The notes under the pieces are model-generated. The model was not told the origin of the DNA. It saw nothing but the letters and a program-made list of their open reading frames with translations, and did no database searches. The translations under genes and the position numbers were made by a program. A DNA stretch of 64,000 nucleotides from Emydura subglobosa (lineage: Eukaryota > Chordata > Testudines > Chelidae): positions 24,464,118 through 24,528,117 of the forward strand of contig ML679959.1 of the NCBI GenBank assembly GCA_007922225.1, written 5' to 3'. Positions 10,061 to 20,918 of the stretch are shown one piece after another; position 1 is the first letter of the stretch; each line of letters begins with the position of its first letter.

Positions 10061-11345
10061 CACTGGGGCAGATTCACCCATGCACTGGCACAGGCCCCCA
10101 TGCAGGGATGGAAGGGAGGAGCCAGTTAGCCCCTTCCCAATTCAGGAGTGGTGCTGGCAAGTGCAGGTCCCGGCTAAGGCTAGTGCAGACCTTCCTTGTG
10201 CTGTTGTTGCAATGGTCCCTGTGTCCAAGGCTTCCGTGGTGGCAAAGGCGTTCTCTGCACCAGTGTCTTCCCTTCCCTGGGCTGGGCAGTCCTGCTCCCC
10301 GTCCTGTAGCCAGGCCCAGTGCAAAGGGACCACGATGCAACTTTGAAAATGGCTCACTGGGCCTTTCTTTTCCCTGCTCCGTGCTGTGGTTTCTTCCCCG
10401 CTTTTCCCTTTCCAGAATTTTCTGTCCCCCAGTCTCTGAGCCACTCCCTCATTCAGAAACACCAGGATCCTTGTATTCTGCACAGCTTTCCTTCCCAGGC
10501 AGGCGACTGGCGTGTATTTTGGATTGCCTGTATATTTAGATATCATGATGCGTTTGTACCACTATTGCAGCAGTTATCTAGGATGTACTGTGTGTTGAAA
10601 ATAGTGGGGTTGGTGCAATCAAGCTGTGTTACTTGCATTACGAGTGACTAAGAGAAGCTTCCAAAAGAATGCCAGAAATTTGCAAGAAAATACGCCTTCA
10701 GTGATTTTCCTGAGTCACCTTTTAATCTTGTAGGACTGAGTTTTCTCCTGTGTGCGAATGGTTTCTTCTGCATAACTGTTCCTTCAGGGACAGTTACTCC
10801 GAATTGTAACTTACGTGTATCCATTTTAAAAAATTTTTGCTTCAGGGACACAAGTTGCCTTAATAGTGGTGATGGAAAGGAAGGGTTTATTTGTGGTGTT
10901 TGCATCACTCGCACACACACACAAAACACCATCTTTTTGCTGGCGTTCTTGTAATGTAATTAAAGCTAAAATGAATAAATAATAATTAAGAGAATGTCCA
11001 GCTAATCAGTAACGCTTATTACCCTCCCTGTAAGAAAGCGCTGTGGCTTGGAGGCCCAACCAGATAGCAATGCAAGGAACTGGATGAGAGGCGCAAGTTA
11101 GCAGAGCGGTCTGGGCTAGCAGGGAGTTGTGGGGCGGGATTGAGGGACGTCAGCAGAGCTGGCTGTGGGGCAGCAGGGACTGGAATAGCGGAGTGAAAGA
11201 GGGGGGCAGTCAGGACTGCGGCGCCCCGGTAGAATTGTCTGGAAGACGTTTGCAGAGCTCCTGCCGGTGCTGTGTGTGGTTCTAGCCCGATTTAAAAGCA
11301 TAAATACAAAAGTCCCCCAAATTCAAACAAAAAAAAAATCCTATC
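10061..11345. other. Mixed sequence without a recognised gene
   Basis: 10500-11030 is AT-rich and includes a short CA run near 10912 and an ATGAATAAATAATAATTAAG patch near 10970. It could be an unrecognised transposon fragment or a regulatory island. 11040-11345 is GC-rich with nothing identified apart from an A tract near 11330. Confidence 0.4.
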
Positions 11346-11349
11346 CAGC

Positions 11350-11870
11350 ATGCGAGTGCTTGTATGAGCTGTGTGCTGTGTGTGGGCATGCAGTGGGGCA
11401 GGATGTGTGGGCAGGCCCTGCGACAGTCTCTCTGGGCGTGCATGCATGCACTGAGGCAGGGTGTGTGCACATGTGCCCTGGGACAGGCTGTATGTGTGTA
11501 CACCTGCATGCACACATGGGGGCAGTGTGTGCGTGTGTGCGTGTGCACCCTGGGACAGTCTATGTGTGCATGCACATGCATGCCTTGGGGCAGGGTGTGT
11601 GTGCACACGTGCACCCTGAGGCAGCCTGTGTGTGTGTGCCATGCGTGCACGGGGTGGTGTGTGTGTGTGTTTGTGTGTACATGCCCTGAGACAGGCTATG
11701 TGCACACATGCATGCCTTGGGGCGGATGTGTGTGTGTGCGTGCACGCGTGTGCATGTTCTCTGAGACAGTGTGTGTGCACGCACATGCGTGCCTTAAGAA
11801 AGGGGGGTGTGTGTGTGCGCACGCTCCCGCCTGGTCCAGGCGCTGCGTATCTGTGCGCGCGCTGAGGCAG
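11350..11870. repeat. GT-rich minisatellite with a CTGRGRCAG anchor
   Basis: About a dozen degenerate units, each a CTGAGGCAG/CTGGGACAG-like anchor followed by alternating GT and CA tracts (for example near 11448, 11476, 11548, 11611, 11683, 11759 and 11858). Spacing is roughly 30-75 bp. Alternating purine-pyrimidine stretches (GTGTGTGCGCACG, GTGTGCGTGCACGCG) have Z-DNA potential. The cysteine- and histidine-rich open frames across it are by-products of the repeat. Confidence 0.85.
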
Positions 11871-14800
11871 GATGTGCTGTGCATTGGGGAGCTCGGCACC
11901 CTTCAGGTGGTCTCACATGCGGCCACATTCCCAGCTGGGCAGAGACATTTTAAGGAGGTGCGGGGAGAGCCGTGCTAAAGCTGTCAGCTTTTACTGCTGG
12001 GAGAGACCAGGCGCCCCTGACCCAGCCAGCCTGTTACTGCCAGGCAATGCCCTGGGGAGTTCGGAGGGAGGGGAGCGTGGGGGCTTGCGGAGGGGCTGGA
12101 GGGCTGCTGGCTGGTTCTGGGTGTAATCCTGTCTTTTCCTACTGCCCAGGGTTGGCACGGACTTTATGCGCCTCTCCCATTGTACCCTCCAGCGGGCCTG
12201 CCTCGCCTAACTCCCCTTCCCAAGGGTCCGACAGATTCCCTGGGGCAGGGGCTGAGCTGGGGGATTGCCCCAGAGAGCAGCGCCCTCTGCTGTGGGCCCC
12301 GGGGGATGGCAGCCGGTGGCTCACACACCCTTTCCTCGCTGTGTGTGTGACCCTTGTGCCCAGCACAGCCCGGCGAGGGTGGGGCAGGGAGATAGTAGCA
12401 GCCATGGTGACCTGGATGGGAGGAGACCTTTGACGCAGGGATGATGCCCGAGACGGGAGGAAGAGTTCGCAGCAGGAGGCAGGTTTGGGGACACAGTTCC
12501 CATCCACCCATCCCTCGTTCCTGCCTCCCTCCCCCCATGTCCCTCCACCACACCCAGGCCAGATCTAACCTCTCCTCTCCTGGGGGAGCATCTCCTTGTC
12601 CTTTCTTCCTAGGCCCACTCTTGCCCTGCTGAGAGGGTCCTACCCCTCTGGCCCCCGTCCCTGGGTTGGCTCCCCTCTCCCGCCCGGGGAGTCCCTGCAG
12701 GGCCGGGTCTCACTGTGGGAAGCAGAGGGCTGGCGGTGCCTAGGTTTGATTCCTGACTCTGGGTACCGCTGGCACAGGGGGCCCGGTCTGAGCGGCGGAG
12801 AGTGAAGCTGGGTCCCTGATGTAAGACAGAGCATGCTGCCCCCTCTCCTCACCCCGGGGTCCCTGAGGCAGCAGTCACAAGCTGTGCGCAAGGCCTGCAG
12901 CCCCAGCACCTAGGAAAGGCCGTAGCAGGCAGGGAACCAGCACCCCGCACAGCCAGGGGCAGGCTCGGATGTTCAGGGTCGAGCTGTGACCACACATCTG
13001 CTGCTGCCAGCAGGGCCTTCGCTAAGGGGCTGGGGACAGAGGCGATGGAGAGCAGGCACATGCTCTGAGCCAGGCCTTCCAGCGGGTGGCTGGGGGACAG
13101 GCCGTGACCCTCAGTGCGTTCCCAGATCCCCCACTGTAAATATCCCAGCCCCTGCCCTGGCACTTGCAGAGTCGTCTGTTTCAGCCTGGTAGGAGGAAGT
13201 AGTGGAATGGGGCAGGGGTTGCCCTCCCCGGGGTGGGGCAGCGGGGCTTGGGGGGAGGGAGCAGGATCGTCCCAGCCCAGTACGCTCTGTGTGAGCGAGG
13301 GGTGCACAGCGGCACACGGCACCGTTCATCCCATGGAAGGCGAGGTCTTTGGCCGTGAAAGGGTGTCTCCTAATCCTGAGAGCGGAGCCTGCTGGGCCGG
13401 CAGCTGTGGGGCCAGCCAGGCCCAGGGCTTATTTGTTTAAGGGATATGCCGGTTTGGTCAACAAGCCCTTGGGTTAGCAGCTGCGGGGGCCCCGCAGCAA
13501 AAGAAACGACCGCCATGAATAGTCGAAGGGTGAGAAGGAGTCCTGGGAGCCCAGCGGAGACAAAAAGCCGGTGCCCTGGGCCAGGCCAGCTCTCTAGGGG
13601 CCCACCACCTCCCCACACCGCCCCCTCCTCCCTGCCAGAGACGCCAGGAGCCGGGGCCCCCGGCTGAGCAGTGACACAAGGAAGCCATGCAGCTAAATGG
13701 GAGCAGGGCCGGAGGAAGGGCACGGGCTCTGGGAAATGAGGGGCCAAGCTCTGGGCCAGCCCCTCGCCGCTCTGGGCCAAGTGGTGGAGCGGCGAGGGGC
13801 TGCCACGCAGCGCAGCGGGAGGGCTTCAGAAAGGGGCCGTGCTGCCCTTCCCTGGGTTTGCTCCCTCGGCCACGGAGGGCTGTAGCTGCTCCTGGGGTCC
13901 TGAGCCCGGCCTAGAGCACATGCCGTTCTGTTCGGCTCCCAAAGCCTCTAGCCAGCCCCAACCACCTGGTCCCTCCAGCTCCCCACAGCCAGCGCCCATG
14001 GCCCTGTCCCCTATAGCCCCCTCCGCCCTCCGCTCAGTGCCACCGGCCCTGTTCCCTAGGCCTCCTTCCCCGGCCATTTCCCCCCCAGTCAGCCCCACCC
14101 GCCGTCTTCCTGGGAGAGCCCAGCGGCCGGTGCCCCACAGAGTTCCCTAGGGCCGCTCTGCCTGTCACTGGGCCCTGCCGCTGCCCCCGTGAGCAGTGTC
14201 TCACGTCAGCGTTCAGCGCCCCCAGCTCTGCAGTCAGCAGCCCTCCTTCCCCCATCCACCCCCTCGCGGCTCGGTGCCCCCATCCACCCCTTCACACTTC
14301 GCCCTGCCGACAGGAGGAGGGCTGCGGTTAGCCTCCTGTGCTCCGGTCAGGATCTCTTTGGGCCCTGGCTTGATAACCTCTGCGAATCAGGTGGCCCTTG
14401 TCCAGGCCAGGAGCAGATAATGGCCCCTTCCCTTCCCTCCCCCAGACAGCTAGGAGCCAAGTGTCAGGCATGGGCTGCTGATTGCTAAAGTGGGGCCCTT
14501 ATTGACCTTCCGCCAGGGGTCATCTCCCCTCTCTCAGCAGCCTCTGCCCACAGGCATGCAGCCCGGAGTAACTGAGCGGGTGGGACAGCTCCAGCGTAAG
14601 CACCCATGGGGTAACGCATCCACACACCCTGTCTCTCCTGGGTGCCGTCGTCCACCTGCACTGCCCTCTGGGTTCCTAGCCCACTGGCCCAGCTTATCCT
14701 GGGTCCCCCCTGAGCACCAAACCCAGGACTCCACTGCTAAAACATGCGTCTCTGCCACTTGAGCTGAAGTCATGGCTCCCCTGACTGGCAGCTGTAGTAG

Positions 14801-15445
14801 ACCCTTATCCTCTGTTCCAGCGAGGAACTCATAACACACACGCAGAACAGTGGGTTACACCAGTGCAGATCCCTGAAGCAGTGGCTTGTGGGAAATTTGG
14901 AAAGGCCTTCTGGGGATTGGGGGAAAAGAGAATAAATTCCCAGGATTCCATGGGAAATACCCATGAACTTCTGGGGGGACTGGTGCATTTCCCAGGCCCT
15001 TTCTCAACTGGCTGAACTGCAGGATGAGGGAGGAGACTTTTCTGTGCTCTCTGGGGAGCTGGCCCTGCCATCACAGAGCTGGGCTTTGACGAGCAGAGTT
15101 CCCATCAGGGTGGAGAAGAGAGCAGCTGGCACCCTGGGGAAGCGGGGTACTGCTCTGGGGCTGGGAAGTCCACGGTGAGCGCTCTTGTGGCGGAGGTTTG
15201 CATGGCAGTACTTAAGGGTGACACGTGTGCCAGAAATCAGTGATGGGTTTATGGAGCTGGGACCGTGCCACCAAATCCCGGAGGAGTGCTACTCCCCGGG
15301 GATCCAAGCCTTCAAGGATCATCAGAGGGTCAGCTCCATCCCCACGGGGATCCTGAGTCATGCTGGGCATCCCTTTTACAAAGGGCAAAGAGAGCCCCAG
15401 TGGCCTGTACAGGATTGTTCCCTATGCAGAGAGAGAGGATGGTGC
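11871..15445. other. GC-rich sequence with no recognised feature
   Basis: Many overlapping open frames of 60-160 codons occur on both strands, with no domain and no consistent codon signal. A short AT-containing patch at about 13425-13530 (GTTTAAGGGATATGCCGG) is the only contrast. No repeat family is recognised. Confidence 0.5.
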
Positions 15446-15449
15446 AGAC

Positions 15450-15675
15450 ACGGGTCAGGCACTGGCCTAGGACATGCAAAACCTGGGGTCAGTCCCTTGC
15501 TCTGCCACAGCGAGATCTTGGGCAAGTCGTTTGGTCTCTCTGTGCCTCAATTTCCTCTTTGCACAATGGGGATAGTCGCCCTGCCCTAACCTCACAGGCT
15601 GGGGCAGGAGGGTAAATGCAGCAAAGATTGTGAGGGGCTCAGATGCTGGGGGGATGGAGGCCAGATAAGGACCTA
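15450..15675 (+). mobile_element. MIR-type tRNA-derived SINE
   Basis: The order of blocks is that of a MIR/CORE-SINE. GGTCAGGCACTGGCCTAGGA leads into a degenerate B-box region (ACCTGGGGTCAGTCCCTTGC). The core follows (CTTGGGCAAGTCGTTTGGTC, CTCTGTGCCTCAATTTCCTC, ACAATGGGGATAGTCGCCCT), then CTCACAGG and a tail with AAGATTGTGAGGGGCTCAGA. These SINEs are non-coding and borrowed L2-type LINE machinery. Base changes throughout mark it as inactive. Confidence 0.85.
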
Positions 15676-16476
15676 AGATTGCTAGAAAGATCTGGTGCTG
15701 TCTCATGACTTCCACCCTGTCCCTTGGGAAATTCCTCCCCAGCCAGATCCATCTCTGCCAGATTCAGTCTAAATGAATTAACCCGACCCCATTCCTCTTA
15801 GTTACAGCCCCTTGTGTCACTAAATACCCCTGCTTGGTGGTGCGCACTCTGCAGATTTCTGCCACTTCCCACCATGCACACACATCTCCTGCAAACCCAA
15901 GAGTTGCTGCTCCAAGCTTTGATTTGGCTCTTTAAGTCTTTCCAAGTAAGTTGCCTTCCTTTACTCCATGGTGCCATTTTCTCCTGCCAGGTTCGGTCAC
16001 AAATGACATGCATGCAGCCAACCCACAGTTCTGCACTATTGCCTTGTCATTGGATACGCTCTGATCAAACCTTCATTAGGAGTATTTATTTACGGTGGCA
16101 CCTATTATGTGATTGATTCTGCCCAAACACTGTGGAAAGATGATTCTTATTCTGAAGCGCTCTCAATTTTAAGGATGGTATTTAAACAGCAAACCCAAAT
16201 ATTGCAAAGCCAATAGCCATTTAGTACATGTCTATTTTTAACTATATGAAAAAAGTAAAAGCGTGGAAGAAATGAGCTAAAGGTGCACAAATTGCTGTAA
16301 AATCCTCCACTCGCACGTTGGTTAAAGTTAATTCCCCAGGAATTACACAGCACAACGCCGAAACTGCATAGCTACACAAATCTCTTTCGCTCATTGTATT
16401 AGTATGTCACATTGTAGAACAATCTGAGCAAGGGTGGTGGCGCCCTGCAAGTCTGTGCAATGATACATTCGAGAAC
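15676..16476. other. AT-richer sequence, possibly old transposon debris
   Basis: Composition shifts to AT-rich from about 15760. The stretch 16090-16200 (CACCTATTATGTG...CAAACACTGTGG...CTGAAGCGCTCTC) has the look of an old interspersed repeat, but I cannot assign it. No coding sequence is recognised. Confidence 0.35.
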
Positions 16477-16675
16477 GTAGTTTCTCAACCCTGGGGGTAC
16501 TCGAAACACAAGCAGGGGGTACGCGGCGAAAAACCCAGTGAGGGGAGGCAGGTAGCAACTGCCCGCTTCCCGCCTGGTCCCAGTTCCCAGAGTGGAAACT
16601 GGAGTGTTGGGGTACTTATTAAAAGTTTCAGAAGCTAGGGGGTACTTGCTACTTTAAAGCTGGAGAAACATTCTT
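16477..16675. mobile_element. hAT-like DNA transposon fragment
   Basis: The left end GTAGTTTCTCAACC and the reverse complement of the right end (GAATGTTTCTCC) form imperfect inverted repeats of the 'GTTTCTCAACC' type typical of hAT/Charlie-like elements. The body carries several GGGGGTAC motifs (near 16494, 16515, 16612 and 16639), which I associate with a hAT-like family in turtles. It is about 200 bp with no transposase, so an internally deleted non-autonomous copy. Confidence 0.6.
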
Positions 16676-17464
16676 CTAGAACAGCATGTGGAAAAATGTG
16701 CCATGGGGCAGAAATAGCTGTGACATCACCAATCAAGTGAGGAAAGGTGATTTCCCCCCCTGTGGAATTTTTGCCCAGCCTCTTACCTCTTCAGATCGCC
16801 CTCTGCCTGTACAGCTTGGTGCATCTTGACCATTCAGACCCTCTGAAGAGGGAGCTAAATTTTGATTGGCTGGAAGCACATTTAGTATTGTTACCGCTTT
16901 TGACCTGGGCAGTTAGCCGGCATTCAGGGGGTTTGCAAATTGGGAGGAGAAATTGATAATGAGTCTGCTATTTCTTTGGTGCAATCCTGTTATTTTTACA
17001 AAGAATGTACACAAAGTCCTGTTTCCCTGGACGCAGTAAGAATCAAACAACAGGAGACAGTTGTCTTATTCAATATCCCAAGCCTCTCTGAAGCCAGCAC
17101 TCTCCCATAGCCAAAAAGCCCTCTCCCATAGCTTTTGCTCAGGGTCAAGCTACAAGTGCTTCTTTGGCTGTCCTTGACTTTCTGCTGCCTTCTATGTCTG
17201 CTTCTGCATTGTTTCTGGCTGCTTCTCCTCTCTCTCTCTCTTTCACACACACACACAACTCTACCAGACAATACCAGCGTTCTGCTTTTGCATTCTGTCC
17301 CCTGTGATACCCCACCATGCACATAGCTCAGTTCCTGACCCCATGTCAGGTATCTTGGGAGGGTGGCTCCTTTTGTTCTTATTCCAAAAGGAGCTTTCAC
17401 AGCTTCTGATATTATCCTACTACACCCACCAGCTTCAATGAGCCTTCACCCACCTCCAGCACAC
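16676..17464. other. AT-rich sequence of unknown origin
   Basis: A CT-rich run leading into a CA run lies at about 17226-17257. The rest reads like transposon-derived DNA, but I could not place it in a family. A 134-codon minus-strand frame at 16996-17400 crosses the microsatellite and shows no domain. Confidence 0.35.
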
Positions 17465-17760
17465 CAGGAGCTACCATGTTGCCAACTCTTGTGATTTTTA
17501 TCCTGAGTCTCCCAATACTTGGTGTTTTTTTCTTAAAGCCCCAACTCCTGGAGTCATGTTATTATGTGAGAATCTCCGCTTTGGTTGTTTTTTTAAAAAC
17601 TCAAAGCTTCTAGCCATCAACATTGTGGGGAAACACTAAACTGTGCCTCCTAGAAGCTCAAAACCCCAATTTATACTGATTTGTTTAAAATCTCATGATT
17701 TGTTTAGTCAATCTCCTGATTTTTGGGGACCTGACAGAATGCTTGGAGTCGGTAATACCG
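17465..17760. repeat. Interspersed repeat, family unassigned
   Basis: The stretch carries AACTCTTGTGATTTTTATCC, GAGTCTCCCAATACTTGGTG, AAAGCCCCAACTCCTGGAGT, then AATCTCATGATTTG and AATCTCCTGATTTTTGGGG. The phrase 'TCTCxTGATTTTT' recurs internally. I recognise the order from other turtle or sauropsid sequence and expect many genomic copies, but its class is not evident. It has no coding capacity. Confidence 0.55.
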
Positions 17761-19140
17761 TATATAATTTTCAGTGCACACAGAGGAGCCTGGTTTCTCA
17801 GGACAGTGTTTTCATCCACTGCATGAGCATTCAGCTTAGTCTGCATTTTCCTGGGCTTCTGGAGAACATCACTCCCCACTTGGTATGCTCAGAGTTTAAC
17901 GCTAGACATTACCATAGCGATTCCTCTCCTATCATAACATCATCTCAGCCTTCACATACCTCCGTCAGTCCCATCCATACAGTATCGCCGTGTACTAACT
18001 GGTCGGTTATTCTACATCTGCGCAGGGCTATTGCCTGTTAAGAACCATTTGGCAGTCAGTCTCTTTGTGCATTGATCGGGGCGGTTTTTCTTTTCGCATG
18101 CAAAATCAATATTTGTAGCAGCACTTGATTTAATTTGAGGGGCTGCTTACTGCATAAATACCATGCACATGTAGGGAGACATGTATCTGTGTCTCATCTT
18201 ATTCCTAACCCCAGTTGTCCCCTGTAGCAGGTCTAGATTATACACAACGTTACTGGACCGTCTTAAGATAGTCTCCGTGTTTAGTGCCTCTGTTTTCCTG
18301 TCCATATAAAAATGTGGGCCAAATCCAGCCCTGGCATGAGCAATCGCTGCTTCATTGCCTCTTTTAACACTAACGCTGCACCTGGCCCATCGGGACCATT
18401 TTTGGCTCTGTGCTGAAGTTGTGGGTTGGCACCAGGGTGATGGTCCTTGCCGCTGGCTTGCACTGGGCTGCAGCGGCCGTGCGGAGCAGAGCTGGAGATA
18501 GGTAAAGAGCTTTCACAAGGGAACAGGCCGGTTTCAAAGCAGTGGCGTCAGAAGAAGGGGTTTGCCATAGAGAGAGGGGAGGGAAGTCACCCCTGCTTGG
18601 CTGTCTGGCCAGTGCCTGCCACCCCCACACACGCGTGTCCCTGCGCACACCCAACACACACCTGCTCGCTGGGCCCAGGCGGGTGGGGAGCTGGCTGTAG
18701 GTGTTGGTGTTTGGATCCCATTTAAGGGGTTGGGGGGGGCTGGGCAGCTGCTGTCTCAGCTGGAGCTAGTCTGAGGCTGTCTCTGGGCAGAGGCTGCAGG
18801 CAGAGCTGCTTCGGGGCTGGGCTGAGCTCTGCAGGTCTTAGCAAACGATGGCGTGAAACAAACGCTTGATTGCCTGCCAGGGCCGGTTCCCGACCTGCTC
18901 ACCCTGGTCTGAGCTGTGCCCCCTCCCCAACGCTGGGGACCTGCGTTTGAGTGAAGCTCTGGGGAGCGGGGAGCGGGTCTCCTATTCTGCTGACCCAGCC
19001 GCAGTGGGCAGCACCCAAGGTCAGGAATGCGAAGGCTCCTCAGACAAGACATCTGGTGCCTCGCTGCAAGACGCCTGGCCGCAGCTGGGTGGATTCAGAT
19101 AGCTGTGCACACCCACGGCTCTTGGAAAGTGCTGCCGGCA
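17761..19140. other. Sequence without a recognised gene
   Basis: A GGGCCAAATCCAG...ACCTGGCCC unit near 18313-18388 looks like a small inverted-repeat element. The remainder up to the CA minisatellite shows nothing recognisable. Confidence 0.4.
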
Positions 19141-19144
19141 CGTC

Positions 19145-19835
19145 TCCAGCAAACCTCTGCCTGAACACACCCAGACACTCACACCCACCCAGACTCCCCT
19201 ACGCAAACCTCTGCCTGTTTACACCCAGACATGCACACCCACCCGCATCCCTGTACACACACATACATGCACCCCGCTATGCAAACCTCTGCCTGTACAC
19301 TCACACCCCTACACAAATCTCTGCCTGTATACACAAACCTCTGAGTGTATGTGCACATCCCTAGGCAAACCTTTGTGTGTGCACAAAACACACGCACCGT
19401 GCAAACCTTTGCCTGCACATACACACCTGCACAGATCTCTGCACACACATCTCCTTTGGCCATACAGACTCACCGCAACACAAATCTCTGCATGCACCCC
19501 TCCACACACACAACCTACTTGCATACCCATCTCTCCCTGTACCCTTCGTTTGTCTCCTCTGCGTGTACATGCACACACGTAATCCTACGCAGACCTCTCC
19601 CTGTGCACGCACGCCCCATGCACACCTCTGCCGGTACATGCATACCTCTATGCAAACTTTTGCCTGTATCCATATACGCACACCCCTACGCAAACCTCTG
19701 CCCACACATACACACCTGCACAGAGCTCTGCACACACGTCTCCTTTGGCCATACGCTCTCTCCCCTACACAAGTCTCTGCGTGCACACTCCCTACTTGCA
19801 AACCCATCTCGCCCCGTATCGCTCGCTTGTCTCCA
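19145..19835. repeat. CA-rich minisatellite with higher-order duplication
   Basis: At least fifteen units are anchored on (G)CAAACCTCTGCCTG and separated by CA-rich tracts (for example near 19202, 19280, 19312, 19401, 19651 and 19690). A longer block at 19401-19557 recurs at 19690-19834, including the order CACACCTGCACAGA, CTCCTTTGGCCATAC, ACTTGCA and TTGTCTCC. The array therefore has a higher-order period of about 280 bp. The 277-codon frame through it is an artefact of the repeat. Confidence 0.85.
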
Positions 19836-20249
19836 TGGTATCTGAGTGCCTCACACACATCAGAAGGGGCAGGCAGGCTGAGCACAGCTGCTGTTCAATT
19901 CCCTGCTCTCTTGCGGAGAGTTTCTTTTTCATGGCTTCTCCTCGCCGCCCCCTCTAGTGAGCCGAGTCTCTGCCCCAGGGGCTGGGAGCTCTGCCTGCTG
20001 CTCACCTCGGTTAGCACGCTCCCCTTCCCCTGCGCCCACAGCTCTGCACGCACGCTCCCCTCCCCCTGCTCACGCCTGCCGCGACACACCCCTCACTGGT
20101 GCTCACCCACACAAATGTGCCCCACTGCACATTACCCCCTTCCCATTCCTCATTCATGCTGCACGCTCGCCCTGGCTCCTCGCCGCCCCCAGCCCTCCCT
20201 GCAGATCTAAGACTATAGTGGCGTCTTTCCCCATGGAGAGAAGGGAACA

Positions 20250-20765
20250 GATTGGGGCAGGGAACAGCTTCCATACGAGGAGAGATTAAAAAGACGGGGA
20301 CTTTTCGGCTTGGAAAAGAGACGACTAAGGGGGGTGTGTGACAGAGGTCTGTAAATAATGACTGGTGTGGAGAAAGGAACTGTTATTTACGCCTTCTCGT
20401 GACCCAAGAACCAGGGGTCACCCAAGGAGATGAATAGGCCGCAGGTTTCAAACAACCAAAAGGAAGAACTTCTGCACACAACGCACAGGCAACTGTGGCC
20501 CAAACTATAACCGGGTTCAAAAAAGCACTAGATGAGTTCGTGGAGGATAGGTCCATCAATGGCTATTAGCCAAGATGAGCGATTAGCCAGGCATTGGGTG
20601 TCCCTAGCCTCTCTTTGCCAGGAGCTGGGAGTGGACGACAGAGGCTGGGTCACTTGATAACTGCCTGTTCTCTTCACTCCCCCTGAAGCACCTGGCGCCG
20701 TTGGAAGACAGGTTGCAGAGCTAGATGGATCCTTGGTCTGACCCTGGCTGTTCTGTGTTCGTTGC
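20250..20765 (+). mobile_element. CR1-type LINE, 3' end (younger copy)
   Basis: The DNA closely follows the CR1 ORF2 3' end: TTCCATACGAGGAGAGATTA, GACTTTTCGGCTTGGAAAAG, GACGACTAAGGGGGG, CAAAAGGAAGAACTTCTGCA, then ATGGCTATTAG with the stop at 20566-20568. The 3' UTR follows (CTAGCCTCTCTTTGCCAGGA, then CTAGATGGATCCTTGGTCTG). A short deletion after CACAGGCAACTGTGGCC and several indels break the frame. It is better preserved than the copy at 4647 but is 5'-truncated and inactive. Confidence 0.9.
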
Positions 20766-20868
20766 TGAGCAGCATTTTGGCGTGGGGGCCGGGCAGCTTT
20801 CTGAAAGGTCAGCCAGCAGCTCTGGGCGCGAGGCAGTGGGCAGAACCCTCCAGCCTGCGCGTGGCAGG

Positions 20869-20918
20869 CGGTCAGACTAGGTGATCACAGCGGTGCCTTC
20901 CTGGCCTATGGATCTGCA
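20869..20918 (+). repeat. 3' tail fragment of an interspersed repeat
   Basis: GGCGGTCAGACTAGGTGATC followed by TTCCTGGCCTATGGATC resembles the common retroposon tail 'GGTCAGACTAGATGATC...CCTTCTGGCCT...CTATGA'. A related tail ends the repeat at 25262-25500. Only the tail survives. Confidence 0.5.

Noticed and set aside
11364..11978. 204-codon cysteine-rich frame that could look like a metallothionein-like or secreted protein
   Set aside because: The Cys residues are TGT/TGC codons from the GT repeat. All frames across the array show the same effect.
19377..20210. 277-codon frame
   Set aside because: It runs along the CA minisatellite, whose near absence of TA-starting codons keeps several frames open at once.
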